Source: Natrinema amylolyticus_A
GTDB lineage: Archaea > Halobacteriota > Halobacteria > Halobacteriales > Natrialbaceae
Assembly: GCF_042678045.1 (NCBI RefSeq)
Contig: NZ_JBHUDI010000001.1
Location: 1-64,000 of the forward strand
Direction of reading: 5' to 3'
Length of the DNA: 64,000 nucleotides
Part shown: positions 34,504 to 43,535 of the stretch, piece after piece
Numbering within the stretch: position 1 is the first letter of the stretch
Layout: each line of letters opens with the position of its first letter
Position numbers and translations under genes: made by a program
The notes under the pieces: model-generated
Databases searched by the model: none
What the model saw: only the letters and a program-made list of their open reading frames with translations
What the model was told of the DNA's origin: nothing

Positions 34504-35046
34504 ATGGTAGTGACGGCTTCCGACGATACGACGCCACGACACGAGCGCGTCACACACCACGAGACGCCCGGACCACGAAACTCGCTGACCTACTGGACCA
34601 CCGCCCGCTCCCCCCTTCGGGTCGCGATCAACTACATCGTCGTCTGGCTCGTCCGGATTTCCCCGAGTCTCCGATTCAAACGCTGGCTCCTACGTCGCAT
34701 CGGCGTCACGGTCGGTCCGGGCGTCTCGTGGGGGCTCGAGGCCACGCCCGACGTCTTCTGGCCGGACCTGATCACCATCGAGGCGGACGCGATCGTCGGT
34801 TACGACGCGACGATCCTCTGTCACGAGTTCTTACAAGACGAGTATCGAACCGGCGAGGTCGTCGTCGGCGAACGAGCGATGATCGGCGCAGGCGCGATCG
34901 TCCTGCCCGGCGTCAAGATCGGGCACGATGCCCGCATCGCGGCGAACTCGCTAGTGACTCGCGACGTGCCACCGGGGACGACGGTCGCGGGCGTGCCGGC
35001 GGAGCCGATGGGTGGATCGGACGACGACGAGACGACTGTAGAATAG
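34504..35046 (+). CDS. Left-handed beta-helix acyltransferase (hexapeptide family)
   Basis: 180 aa from MVVTASDDTT (ATG 34504). After about 75 N-terminal residues with an amphipathic or membrane-associated helix (VAINYIVVWLVRISPSLRFKRWLLRRIG), hexapeptide repeats follow (ITIEADAIVGYDATI; VVVGERAMIGAGAIVLPGVKIGHDARIAANSLV), ending with the usual VPPGTTVAGVPAEPMG. Family members O-acetylate sugars or related acceptors using acetyl-CoA. The substrate here is unknown; the N-terminal helix suggests membrane proximity. Confidence 0.85.
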   Translation: MVVTASDDTTPRHERVTHHETPGPRNSLTYWTTARSPLRVAINYIVVWLVRISPSLRFKRWLLRRIGVTVGPGVSWGLEATPDVFWPDLITIEADAIVGYDATILCHEFLQDEYRTGEVVVGERAMIGAGAIVLPGVKIGHDARIAANSLVTRDVPPGTTVAGVPAEPMGGSDDDETTVE

Positions 35047-35061
35047 CAGTGTCGCGAACCC

Positions 35062-36231
35062 TTACAGCGACGACCAGGACTTGCGGGCTTCGTTCCAGTT
35101 GGTGATGTCGGCGATCCAGCGGGCGGCGATCAGCTTCTTCAAGTTCTCGGCCGGGAGGCCGCCGAACGTGTCGACGGGCAGGGAGATGCCTTTCGCTGGC
35201 TTGACGTCGTGGGCGATGGCTTTGTCACCGACCGAGATGACGGTCCCTTTGTCCTCGTGTTCCCAGGTCTTCAATGGACGGTTCGCGATCGCGCGAGCGA
35301 TGTTCTCGCCGGCGACCTCGGCGGCCTGCCAGGCGGCCTGTGCCGTCGGCGGTGCGGGCTGGTCCCCCTGATCGATGATCGCCGAGTCACCGACCGCGAA
35401 CACGCGCTCGTCGGAGGTCTGGAAGTTCGCGCTGGTCGTCACACGGTTGTGCTCGTTCTCGAGGTCGACGTCGTCCATCGCGTCACGACCCGTGATCCCG
35501 CCGGTCCAGATCAGCACGTCGTGCTCGAGCGGTTCGCCATCGTCGAACTCGATGTGGTCTTCAGTGGCCTGGGTGATCGGATCGTCCGTATGAATGCGGA
35601 CGCCGGCTTCCTCTAACAGGTCGCGCAGGGCCTGCTGGCACTCCGGATCGTTGCCCGGGAAGATCTCTTCGAGCGCCTCGACGAGGTGGATCTCGATGGG
35701 CGCGCGGTGTTCGTCGCGGAACTCGGCGATCTCACCGGCGGTCTGGATGCCCGAAAGGCCGGCACCGCCGATGACGACCTGTGCGGGATCGCTGCGGGTC
35801 GCGTCCTGGCTGGCCGCTTTGACGGCCTCGTGGATCTCGAGCGCGTCGTCGAGACTCTTCAGCGTCAGCGCGTGTTCCTCGAGACCGGGGATGCCGTAGT
35901 AGGCGGTCTGGCTGCCGAGTGCGACGAGGACGTAGTCGTATTCGACGTCCTCGCTCTCCGCGAGTTCGACGACCTGTTCGTCGACGTCCAGTCCCGTGAC
36001 CTCGTCCTGAATGAATCGGGTCGCCGGGGACGCGATCTGGTCGACCGGGAAGGTGATATCCGAGCGGACGCTGGGGTCGCGGATCACACGGTGGGATTCG
36101 TGCAAAACGAGGTGATAATCGACGTCGGCGATCCAGGTCAGCCGTACGTTGCCGCCAAGCTCCGACTGGAGCCTTTTGATCGCGCCGGTGCCGGCATAGC
36201 CGGCTCCGAGCACGACAACGTTCTCAGTCAT
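35062..36231 (-). CDS. ndh: Type II NADH dehydrogenase (NDH-2)
   Basis: 389 aa. FAD-binding GAGYAGTGAIKRL at the N terminus, NAD-binding VVIGGAGLSGIQTAGEIAEF in the middle, and VFAVGDSA before the C-terminal membrane-association domain. It oxidises NADH and reduces membrane quinone (menaquinone in haloarchaea) without proton pumping. It converges with the acyltransferase gene (15-bp gap). Single-gene unit. Confidence 0.88.
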   Translation of the reverse strand: MTENVVVLGAGYAGTGAIKRLQSELGGNVRLTWIADVDYHLVLHESHRVIRDPSVRSDITFPVDQIASPATRFIQDEVTGLDVDEQVVELAESEDVEYDYVLVALGSQTAYYGIPGLEEHALTLKSLDDALEIHEAVKAASQDATRSDPAQVVIGGAGLSGIQTAGEIAEFRDEHRAPIEIHLVEALEEIFPGNDPECQQALRDLLEEAGVRIHTDDPITQATEDHIEFDDGEPLEHDVLIWTGGITGRDAMDDVDLENEHNRVTTSANFQTSDERVFAVGDSAIIDQGDQPAPPTAQAAWQAAEVAGENIARAIANRPLKTWEHEDKGTVISVGDKAIAHDVKPAKGISLPVDTFGGLPAENLKKLIAARWIADITNWNEARKSWSSL

Positions 36232-36350
36232 ACATCACAGTGAGTAACACTATGATACAAAGCTGTTGAAACCGGAGTCGGTGTGGTCACGCCTTGCACG
36301 ACACCACGCTGTCGGCCGGCGAACGGCGCTCGAGGCGGCCTGAACCTGCT

Positions 36351-37271
36351 CTAGAGGATTCGTTTCCCGAACGTGCTCGCGGTCAATTCGGCCGCCAGCG
36401 TCGCCGTCTCGTTTGCTTCGTCCAGAATCGGATTCACTTCGACGACGTCCATCGATCGCAAGACTTCGTCGGCCTCCGTGCGCCGGGAGAGGGTCTCGAG
36501 TGCGGCGTGAGCCTCCCGGTAGGTGACGCCGCCGCGGACCGGCGTGCCGACGCCGGGTGCTGTTTTGGGATCGAGCCAGTCCAGATCGAGGCTGACGTGG
36601 ACGCCGTCGGTACCGTCGGTCGCGACCGCGAGGGCGTCCTCGACGACCGCGGAGACGCCACGCTGGTCGATGTCGGACATCGTGTAGGCCGTCAGCTCGC
36701 TCTCCTCGAGCAGGTCGCGCTCGCGCTCGTCGATGCTCCGCAGGCCGACGTAGGCGACCGACGATTCATCGAGCCCGGTGGCGGGTGCCCACTCCGTCTC
36801 GCCGAACGTGCCGTACCCGAGGACGGCGGCCAGCGGCATCCCGTGGACGTTGCCGCTCGGCGAGGTTTCGGGCGTGTTCAGGTCAGCGTGGGCGTCGAAC
36901 CAGATCGCGCCCAGGTCGGCCTCGCGGGCCGACCCGGTAAGCGACCCGATCGCGACCGCGTGGTCGCCACCCAGCACGAGGGGGAACTCGCCGTTGGCAC
37001 GCGTCGCCGCGACGCGGTCGCACAGCCGCCGGCAGACGTCCTCGATCTCCCGGAGGAACTTCGCATTCCCTCCGTGGGGCTGGTCGGCGTCCGGGTCGCG
37101 CTCTTCGGCCCGGGGCATCGACAGATCGCCGTCGTCGATCGGTTCGACGCCCGCCCGCTCGAGGCCGTCGGCCAGTCCCGCATAGCGGATCGCCGACGGG
37201 CCCATGTCGACGCCACGACGGTTCGCCCCGTAGTCCATCGGCGCGCCGATGATCCTGACGGTCCGGTCCAT
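36351..37271 (-). CDS. rocF: Arginase
   Basis: 306 aa from MDRTVRIIGAPMDYGANRRG (ATG 37271). Manganese ligands and active-site segments of the arginase branch are present: GGDHAVAIGS (His104), DAHADLNTPETSPSGNVHG (Asp126, His128, Asp130, His143) and SLDLDWLDPKTAPGVGTPV near 224-242. The SPSGNVHG motif separates arginase from agmatinase. It cleaves arginine to ornithine and urea, a common haloarchaeal catabolic step. Divergent from the DtxR-type regulator downstream; no sign that the latter controls it. Confidence 0.9.
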   Translation of the reverse strand: MDRTVRIIGAPMDYGANRRGVDMGPSAIRYAGLADGLERAGVEPIDDGDLSMPRAEERDPDADQPHGGNAKFLREIEDVCRRLCDRVAATRANGEFPLVLGGDHAVAIGSLTGSAREADLGAIWFDAHADLNTPETSPSGNVHGMPLAAVLGYGTFGETEWAPATGLDESSVAYVGLRSIDERERDLLEESELTAYTMSDIDQRGVSAVVEDALAVATDGTDGVHVSLDLDWLDPKTAPGVGTPVRGGVTYREAHAALETLSRRTEADEVLRSMDVVEVNPILDEANETATLAAELTASTFGKRIL

Positions 37272-37386
37272 AGACCCGCTACGCCGTCGATCGATTTGAC
37301 CGTGGTGGTCAGTCACAGTCGCTGCGTGGACACGCGACAGTCTAGTCGATCACACACGGACGGTCTCGGTGGCGATAGCTTTAGGG

Positions 37387-37400
37387 TTAGACCTGTCTAA
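37387..37400. promoter_or_regulatory. Operator-like inverted repeat before the DtxR/SirR gene
   Basis: TTAGACCTGTCTAA is a perfect 6-2-6 inverted repeat ending 12 bp before the ATG at 37413. It sits where a leaderless promoter's start region would be and resembles DtxR/IdeR-class metal boxes (TTAG...CTAA). It is probably bound by the regulator itself. Confidence 0.6.
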
Positions 37401-37412
37401 ACTCGGGACAGC

Positions 37413-38099
37413 ATGATGCTGAGCGACGTGATGGAGGACTACCTCAAAGCGATCTATCAGCTCCAGCGCGAGACCGACGAGCGGATCAAGACCTCCGAGA
37501 TCGCGGCGGAGCTGGACGTCACGTCGCCGACAGTCACCAGCATGCTCGACAAACTCGAGGAGCGTGATCTGGTCGACCGCGAGAAGTATCGCGGCGTCAC
37601 CCTGACCGACGAGGGCGAGACCGTCGCCTTGGAGATCGTCCGCCATCACCGGCTGCTCGAGGCCTACCTCACCGAACACCTCGATTACGACTGGTCGGAA
37701 GTCCACGCAGAAGCTGACCGGCTCGAACACCACATCAGCGAGAACTTCGAGGCGCGCGTCGCCGACGCGCTCGGCGAGCCGACGGTCGACCCGCACGGGT
37801 CGCCGATCCCCAGTGCCGATCTCGAGCCGCCGGAGCGACCCGACGGCGAGGCCATCACCGAATTCGAGGAAGGGGCGGTCGTGACCGTCGCCGAGGTCGC
37901 CGACCACGACCCCGAGGTACTCTCGTATCTCGCCGACCACGGCGTCGAGCCCGGCGTCGACCTCGAGATCGTCGAGATCGCTCCGTTCGGAATGGTGACG
38001 GCACGCTCGAGCGAGGCCGACGAACCAGTCTCGCTGCCCGAGTCTGTCGCCATACACGTCCGGGTTGCACCACCCGCCGAACCCCAATCGTCGTCGTAG
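37413..38099 (+). CDS. sirR: DtxR/SirR-family metal-dependent regulator
   Basis: 228 aa. N-terminal winged helix (MEDYLKAIYQLQRETDERIKTSEIAAELDVTSPTVTSML), dimerisation/metal-binding domain with HHRLLEAYLTEHL and ADRLEHHISE, and a C-terminal SH3-like FeoA domain (GAVVTVAEVADHDPEVL onward). Family members use Fe(II) or Mn(II) as co-repressor. ATG 37413 and 37416 are both possible starts. The palindrome at 37387-37400 suggests autoregulation. Confidence 0.9.
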   Translation: MMLSDVMEDYLKAIYQLQRETDERIKTSEIAAELDVTSPTVTSMLDKLEERDLVDREKYRGVTLTDEGETVALEIVRHHRLLEAYLTEHLDYDWSEVHAEADRLEHHISENFEARVADALGEPTVDPHGSPIPSADLEPPERPDGEAITEFEEGAVVTVAEVADHDPEVLSYLADHGVEPGVDLEIVEIAPFGMVTARSSEADEPVSLPESVAIHVRVAPPAEPQSSS

Positions 38100-38235
38100 C
38101 TGCCGGGGATGCCGTGGCGATCGCGACGACACTGGGACCCATGGATGCTCGCCTCGCCGTGGGCGGACAGTGCGAAAGCCCTCGCATTCCCGGTGCAACC
38201 GTCACAACGTTGGCAAAATATCCGGTTCACCCGCC

Positions 38236-38249
38236 GGGTTTAAGGAAAC
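38236..38249. promoter_or_regulatory. TATA element embedded in an inverted repeat
   Basis: GGTTTAAGGAAACC has 5-bp inverted arms (GGTTT/AAACC) around AAGG and contains the TTTAAG TATA-like core, about 28 nt upstream of the ATG at 38269. A repressor bound here would exclude TBP. Autoregulation by the downstream HTH protein is the simplest guess. Confidence 0.45.
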
Positions 38250-38268
38250 CAAATACGAATAAATCACT

Positions 38269-38802
38269 ATGTCATCCATCGAACTCACCCCCAGCCAGAA
38301 GAAAATACTTCGCGCCCTGACGAACCTCCACAAGGAGTCCGAAGACGCGATCAAAGGCGAAGATATTGCCGAGCAGGTCGACCGCAACCCCGGGACGATC
38401 CGTAACCAGATGCAGAGTCTCAAAGCCCTCCAACTAGTAGAGGGTGTACCGGGGCCGAAAGGCGGCTACAAACCCACAGCCGCCGCCTACGAAGCACTCG
38501 AGATCCAGCAGATGGACGAGCCCGCATCGGTTCCGCTACAACACGAGGGCGAACCCGTCGATGACACCATCATCGAGGAGATCGACCTCTCGAGTGTGCA
38601 CCATCCGGAGCTCTGCCGTGCGGAGATTCACGTTCAGGGACGAGTCAGCGACATTCACGAGGGCGATTCCGTCACCGTCGGCCCGACACCGCTGTCGAAA
38701 CTCGTCATCGATGGCACCGTCGACGGCAAAGACGACACGAACAACATCCTCATTCTCCGGATCGACGACATGGTTGCACCCGCCGAAGAGCCGGCTCACT
38801 GA
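38269..38802 (+). CDS. Haloarchaeal winged-helix transcriptional regulator
   Basis: 177 aa. N-terminal helix-turn-helix (LTPSQKKILRALTNLHKESEDAIKGEDIAEQVDRNPGTIRNQMQSL) with a GPKGGYKPT wing, then a ligand- or metal-binding C-terminal domain with EIDLSSVHHPELCRAEIHVQG, whose His-His and Cys could bind metal or a redox signal. Very well-conserved in type within haloarchaea; annotation as TrmB- or Rrf2-like varies. The target genes are unknown. It converges on gyrA. Confidence 0.8.
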   Translation: MSSIELTPSQKKILRALTNLHKESEDAIKGEDIAEQVDRNPGTIRNQMQSLKALQLVEGVPGPKGGYKPTAAAYEALEIQQMDEPASVPLQHEGEPVDDTIIEEIDLSSVHHPELCRAEIHVQGRVSDIHEGDSVTVGPTPLSKLVIDGTVDGKDDTNNILILRIDDMVAPAEEPAH

Positions 38803-38910
38803 TCGACAGATAGCCGCTCTCGTCTCACTTCTGCGTAGCGCCTGCGCTCTTCAATCCACAAAAAATCGCTCTCGAACTCGCGTCGAGCCGATGCGAAACC
38901 GACGGGCAGG

Positions 38911-41415
38911 TTACTCGAGCGTGTCAGCGTCGGCGTCCGCATCTGCATTTGCATCTCCATCGGCGGCGGCCGCCGGGATTACGTCGACGCTTGCGACCGC
39001 GTCGCCGTCCTCGACGTCCATGACGATCACGCCCATCGTGTTGCGACCGACGGTCGAGATCTCGTCGACCCGCGTGCGGACGATCTGACCGCGCTCGCTC
39101 ATCAGCACGAGCCCGTCATCCGGGTCGACCGCCTTGACGGCCGTTACGGGGCCGTTGCGATCGCCGGTCTTGATGTCGATCAACCCCTTGCCGTATCGTG
39201 ACTGGGTGCTGTACTCGGCCAGGGGCGTCCGCTTGCCGTAACCGTTCTCGGTCACGGTCAACAGCGCCTGCCCGTCGTCCTCGTCCGTCGCGACCAGTCC
39301 CGCCACGGCGTCGTCGTCTTGCAGTTTGATGCCGTTGACACCGCGGGCGTTGCGCCCCATCGCACGGACTTCGTCTTCGTCGAACCGGATCGTCATGCCG
39401 CCCTCGGTCGCGATGACGAGATCCTGTGTGCCGTCGGTGACCTCGACGTCGACCAGTTCGTCACCCTCCTCGAGATCGGCCGCGATGATCCCCGTCGAGA
39501 GGATGTTGTCGAACTCCGCGCCGGCGGTCCGCTTGACGTAGCCGTTGCGGGTGACCATCGTTACGAACTCGTCGTCGTCGAAGGCGTCGGTGTCGACGAT
39601 CGCCGTGATGTCCTCGCCGGGGTCGAGATCGAGGATGTTGACCGCGGATTTCCCGCGGGCAGTCCGGCCCATCTCGGGGATTTCGTAGGTCTTGAGCCGG
39701 TAGACTTCGCCCTGATTCGTAAAGCACAGCAGGTAGTCGTGGGTGTTGGCCCGGAAGACCGTCGCGACGCGGTCGTCTTCCTTGACGTCCGCGCCGATGA
39801 TGCCTTTCCCGCCACGACCCTGGGGGTCGAACCGTTCGATCGGCATCCGCTTGACGTAGTCGTCCTCGGTCATGACCACGAACACCTCCTCTTCGGGGAT
39901 GAGGTCCTCGTGGGTGACCGTGCCTTCGTCCTCGATGATCGAGGTCCGACGCTCGTCGCCGTACTCGGCTTTGATCTCGCGGAGTTCGTCTTTGATGACC
40001 TCGAGCAACTCCGACTCGCTCTCGAGGATCTCTGTCAGGCGCTCGATCTCGGCCTGGACCTCCTCGTACTCGGCTTCGATCTCGGCGGCCTCCATCGAGG
40101 TGAGGCTGCCGAGTTGCATCCGGACGATGTGATCGGCCTGGTCTGCAGAGAAGTCGTAGACGTCTTGCAGCGCCGCTTTCGCAGCCGATCGGTCCTCGCT
40201 GTCGCGGATCAGCTCGACGACGTCTTCGGCGTTCTCGACGGCCGTCAGCCGGCCTTCGAGGATGTGCGCACGATCCTCGGCCTCCGCGAGATCGTACTCG
40301 CTGCGCCGGCGAACGACCTCGCGCCGATGGGCGACGTACTCCTCGAGCGTTTCCTTGAGCGAGAGCACCCGGGGCTGGCCGTCGACCAGCGCGAGGTTGA
40401 TGACGCCGAAGGTTCGCTCCAGGTGGTTCTCGAGCAGTTTGTTCTCGACGACGTCCGCGTTCGCGCCGCGTTTGAGTTCGATGACGATGCGGACGCCGTC
40501 GCGGTCGGACTCGTCGCGTAGGTCGGAGATGCCCTCGATCTCGCCCTCGTTGACGTCCTCGGCGATGCGCTCGACGAGGCGGGCCTTGTTGGCCTGGTAG
40601 GGGAGTTCGGTGATGACGATCCGCTCGCGCCCGTTTTTCCACTCCTCGACCTCGTACTCGGCGCGGACGCGGACCCGGCCGCGGCCGGTCTTGTACGCCG
40701 AGTAGATGGCGTCGCGGCCGACGATGTTCGCGCCCGTCGGGAAGTCCGGCCCCTTGACGTGGTCCATCAGGTCGTCGACGGTCGCCTCGGGATCGTCGAT
40801 CAACTCGATGGTCGCGTCGATGACCTCGCCCAGATTGTGGGGCGGAATGTTCGTCGACATTCCGACCGCGATCCCCGAGGAGCCATTGACCAGCAGGTTG
40901 GGAAACGCCGCTGGGAGCACGTCGGGCTCTTGCAGGCGGTCGTCGTAGTTCGAGGAGAAGTCGACCGTGTCCTTCTCGATGTCAGCGAGCAACTCCTCGG
41001 AAATGGGCGACATCCGGGCCTCCGTGTACCGCTGTGCGGCGGCCGGGTCGCCGTCCATCGAACCGAAGTTCCCCTGGCCGTCGACCAGCGGATAGCGCAT
41101 CGAGAAGTCCTGGGCCATCCGGACCAGGGTGTCGTAGATCGCGCTGTCGCCGTGGGGGTGGTAATCCCCCATCGTCTCCCCGACAATCGAGGACGACTTT
41201 CGGTGACTCGAGCCACTCGAGACCCCCATCTCGTGCATCGCATAGAGGATGCGCCGGTGGACGGGTTTGAGGCCGTCCTCGACGCGCGGGAGCGCACGAC
41301 CCGCGATGACGGACATCGCGTAGTCGATGTAGCTCTGCTCCATCTCGTCCTCGATGCGGACGTTCTCTACTGCTCGTGCGTCTACGTCGGTCGGTTCGGG
41401 TACGTCTGAACTCAT
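38911..41415 (-). CDS. gyrA: DNA gyrase subunit A
   Basis: 834 aa. Breakage-reunion domain with PVHRRILYAM, the HPHGDSAIYDTLVRMAQ region (Ser91/Asp95 equal the quinolone-resistance positions) and catalytic Tyr130 in AQRYTEARM. The C-terminal beta-pinwheel carries DPQGRGGKGI, a GyrA-box variant (Q-G-R-G-G-K-G), needed for negative supercoiling. The C terminus is an Asp/Ala tail. It follows gyrB with a 7-bp gap, so the two are co-transcribed. Both halves of the enzyme look active. Confidence 0.97.
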   Translation of the reverse strand: MSSDVPEPTDVDARAVENVRIEDEMEQSYIDYAMSVIAGRALPRVEDGLKPVHRRILYAMHEMGVSSGSSHRKSSSIVGETMGDYHPHGDSAIYDTLVRMAQDFSMRYPLVDGQGNFGSMDGDPAAAQRYTEARMSPISEELLADIEKDTVDFSSNYDDRLQEPDVLPAAFPNLLVNGSSGIAVGMSTNIPPHNLGEVIDATIELIDDPEATVDDLMDHVKGPDFPTGANIVGRDAIYSAYKTGRGRVRVRAEYEVEEWKNGRERIVITELPYQANKARLVERIAEDVNEGEIEGISDLRDESDRDGVRIVIELKRGANADVVENKLLENHLERTFGVINLALVDGQPRVLSLKETLEEYVAHRREVVRRRSEYDLAEAEDRAHILEGRLTAVENAEDVVELIRDSEDRSAAKAALQDVYDFSADQADHIVRMQLGSLTSMEAAEIEAEYEEVQAEIERLTEILESESELLEVIKDELREIKAEYGDERRTSIIEDEGTVTHEDLIPEEEVFVVMTEDDYVKRMPIERFDPQGRGGKGIIGADVKEDDRVATVFRANTHDYLLCFTNQGEVYRLKTYEIPEMGRTARGKSAVNILDLDPGEDITAIVDTDAFDDDEFVTMVTRNGYVKRTAGAEFDNILSTGIIAADLEEGDELVDVEVTDGTQDLVIATEGGMTIRFDEDEVRAMGRNARGVNGIKLQDDDAVAGLVATDEDDGQALLTVTENGYGKRTPLAEYSTQSRYGKGLIDIKTGDRNGPVTAVKAVDPDDGLVLMSERGQIVRTRVDEISTVGRNTMGVIVMDVEDGDAVASVDVIPAAAADGDANADADADADTLE

Positions 41416-41422
41416 GTATAAA

Positions 41423-43354
41423 TTATATGTCGATCCACTCTGCTTCCGGCGCGTTCTCCTTGATGAACTGCTTGCGGGGTTCGACGGCGTCGCCCATCAG
41501 GACGGAGAACATCTTGTCCGCCGCCGCCGCGTCCTCGATCGTGATCTGCTTGAGAATGCGGTTGTCGGGGTTCATCGTCGTCTCCCAGAGCTGTTCGGGG
41601 TTCATCTCGCCCAGCCCCTTGAACCGCTGGACCTGGGAGGGGTTGCCGTCGCATTTCTCCGCGACGATCTCGTCGCGTTCGGCGTCGGTCATCGCATCGT
41701 AGGTCTCGCCGCGATATCGGATGCGGTAGAGTGGCGGCTGGGTCGCGTAGACGTAGCCCCCCTCGAGCAGCGGGCGCATGTGCCGGTAGAAGAACGTCAA
41801 AAGCAACGTTCGGATGTGGGCACCGTCGACGTCGGCGTCGGTCGCCATGATGATCTTCTTGTAGCGGACGTCGTCGACGTCGAACTCGTCGCCGATCCCC
41901 GCGCCGATCGCGGTGATCATGTTCCGGATCTCGTCGTTCTCGAGGATGCGGTCGAGCCGGTGTTTCTCGACGTTCAGGATCTTCCCCTTGATCGGGAGGA
42001 CGGCCTGGAACTCGGGGTTGCGGGCCTGTTTTGCGCTGCCGCCCGCGGAGTCACCCTCCGCAATGAACAGTTCGGCCTCGTCGGGGTCTTTGGTCTGACA
42101 GTCAGCGAGTTTCCCCGGGAGGGACGTGGACTCGAGGGCGGACTTGCGCCGCGTCAGTTCCTCGGCCTTTTGCGCGGCCATCCGGGCTTTCGCAGCCTCG
42201 ACGGCCTTGGTGACGATGGCCTCGGCGGTATCGGGGTGTTCCTCGAAGTAGGTTCCAAGGCCCTCGTGCATGGCGCTCTCGACGATCCCCCGGACCTCGG
42301 AGTTGCCGAGTTTCGTCTTCGTCTGGCCCTCGAACTGGGGATCTGGGTGTTTGATCGAGATGACTGCCGTGAGCCCCTCGCGGATGTCCTCGCCTTTGAG
42401 GTTGTTCTCGAGATCCGAGAGGAGGTCGTTCTCGTTGGCGTAGTCGTTGACCGTCCGTGTGAGGGCGGTCTTGAACCCGGTGAGGTGGGTGCCACCCTCG
42501 CGGGTGTTGATGTTGTTCGCGAAGGCGTGGATCGAGCCCTGCAGTTCCTCGGTGGCCTGCATGGCCACTTCGACCTGGATGTTCTGGTCTTCGTCCTCGA
42601 AGTAGATGACGTCGTCGTGCATCGCCGAGCGCGTCTCGTTGAGATACTCGACGAACTCACGGATGCCGCCGTCGTACTCGTAGGTCTCGGCGACGGGGCC
42701 GTCGTCGCCGGCCTCCTCGCGCTCGTCGCGGAGCGTGATGCGGACGCCCGAGTTAAGGAATGCCAGTTCCCGAAGCCGGTTCGAGAGCGTCGAGAACGCG
42801 AACTCGCCCGTCTCGAAGATGCCCGTGTCGGGCCAGAAGCGGATCTCGGTGCCGGTCTCCTCGTCGGGCTCCATATCGCGGACCCGCTCCATGTCGCCGA
42901 CGGGTTCGCCGGCTTCGAACGCATGTCGGAAGACACCGCCGTTGCGTTTGACCTCGGCCTCGAGTCGTTCGGAGAGGGCGTTGACGACCGAGACGCCGAC
43001 GCCGTGGAGGCCGCCGGAGACCTGGTAGGACTTGTTGTCGAACTTGCCGCCGGCGTGGAGGACTGTCAGAATGACCTCGAGTGCGGGGCGGTCGTACTCC
43101 TCGTGTGTGTCGACGGGGATGCCGCGGCCGTCGTCCGCGACGCTCACCGAGCCGTCCTCGTGGATGGAGACGGTGATGTCGTCGCAGTAGCCGGCCAGCG
43201 CCTCGTCGATCGAGTTGTCGACCACTTCGTAGACGAGGTGGTGCAGTCCTCGAGAATCGGTAGAGCCGATGTACATCGCCGGTCGCTTTCGCACGGCCTC
43301 CAGGCCCTCTAAGACCTGGATCTGCCCGGCTCCGTACTCGCTTTCCTGGGACAT
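41423..43354 (-). CDS. gyrB: DNA gyrase subunit B
   Basis: 643 aa from MSQESEYGAGQIQVL (ATG 43354); the longer upstream frame is not conserved. GHKL ATPase with EVVDNSIDEALAGY, DDGRGIPV and GGLHGVGVSVVNAL, then the TOPRIM domain with EGDSAGGSAKQAR and DADVDGAHIRTLLLTFFYRHM. First gene of the gyrBA unit; a TATA-like TAATAAAAG (43388-43396) lies about 35 nt upstream on the minus strand. It hydrolyses ATP to drive negative supercoiling with GyrA. Confidence 0.97.
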   Translation of the reverse strand: MSQESEYGAGQIQVLEGLEAVRKRPAMYIGSTDSRGLHHLVYEVVDNSIDEALAGYCDDITVSIHEDGSVSVADDGRGIPVDTHEEYDRPALEVILTVLHAGGKFDNKSYQVSGGLHGVGVSVVNALSERLEAEVKRNGGVFRHAFEAGEPVGDMERVRDMEPDEETGTEIRFWPDTGIFETGEFAFSTLSNRLRELAFLNSGVRITLRDEREEAGDDGPVAETYEYDGGIREFVEYLNETRSAMHDDVIYFEDEDQNIQVEVAMQATEELQGSIHAFANNINTREGGTHLTGFKTALTRTVNDYANENDLLSDLENNLKGEDIREGLTAVISIKHPDPQFEGQTKTKLGNSEVRGIVESAMHEGLGTYFEEHPDTAEAIVTKAVEAAKARMAAQKAEELTRRKSALESTSLPGKLADCQTKDPDEAELFIAEGDSAGGSAKQARNPEFQAVLPIKGKILNVEKHRLDRILENDEIRNMITAIGAGIGDEFDVDDVRYKKIIMATDADVDGAHIRTLLLTFFYRHMRPLLEGGYVYATQPPLYRIRYRGETYDAMTDAERDEIVAEKCDGNPSQVQRFKGLGEMNPEQLWETTMNPDNRILKQITIEDAAAADKMFSVLMGDAVEPRKQFIKENAPEAEWIDI

Positions 43355-43387
43355 GTAAAACCTGCTTTCGGGTAGTGGTCCGCCCCT

Positions 43388-43396
43388 AATAAAAGT
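43388..43396 (-). promoter_or_regulatory. gyrBA promoter TATA box
   Basis: On the minus strand the sequence reads CTTTTATTA, 34-42 nt upstream of the gyrB start codon, in a G+C-rich surround; the spacing fits a short 5' leader. Confidence 0.5.
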
Positions 43397-43535
43397 CACG
43401 TGTACGCGCGCGAGCGCGAGCAGTCGGCCCGCCGACAGAACGATCGGCCGAGAGAGAACACGGCCGGAGACGGCCAGTACAGGGCCGATCACGTCTTGCG
43501 TGTGGCCGATGTCTGACCCGTCTTATCCGGCAGCG

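Noticed and set aside
41354..43312. 652-aa plus-strand frame across gyrB
   Set aside because: Antisense shadow of gyrB, whose motifs are complete.
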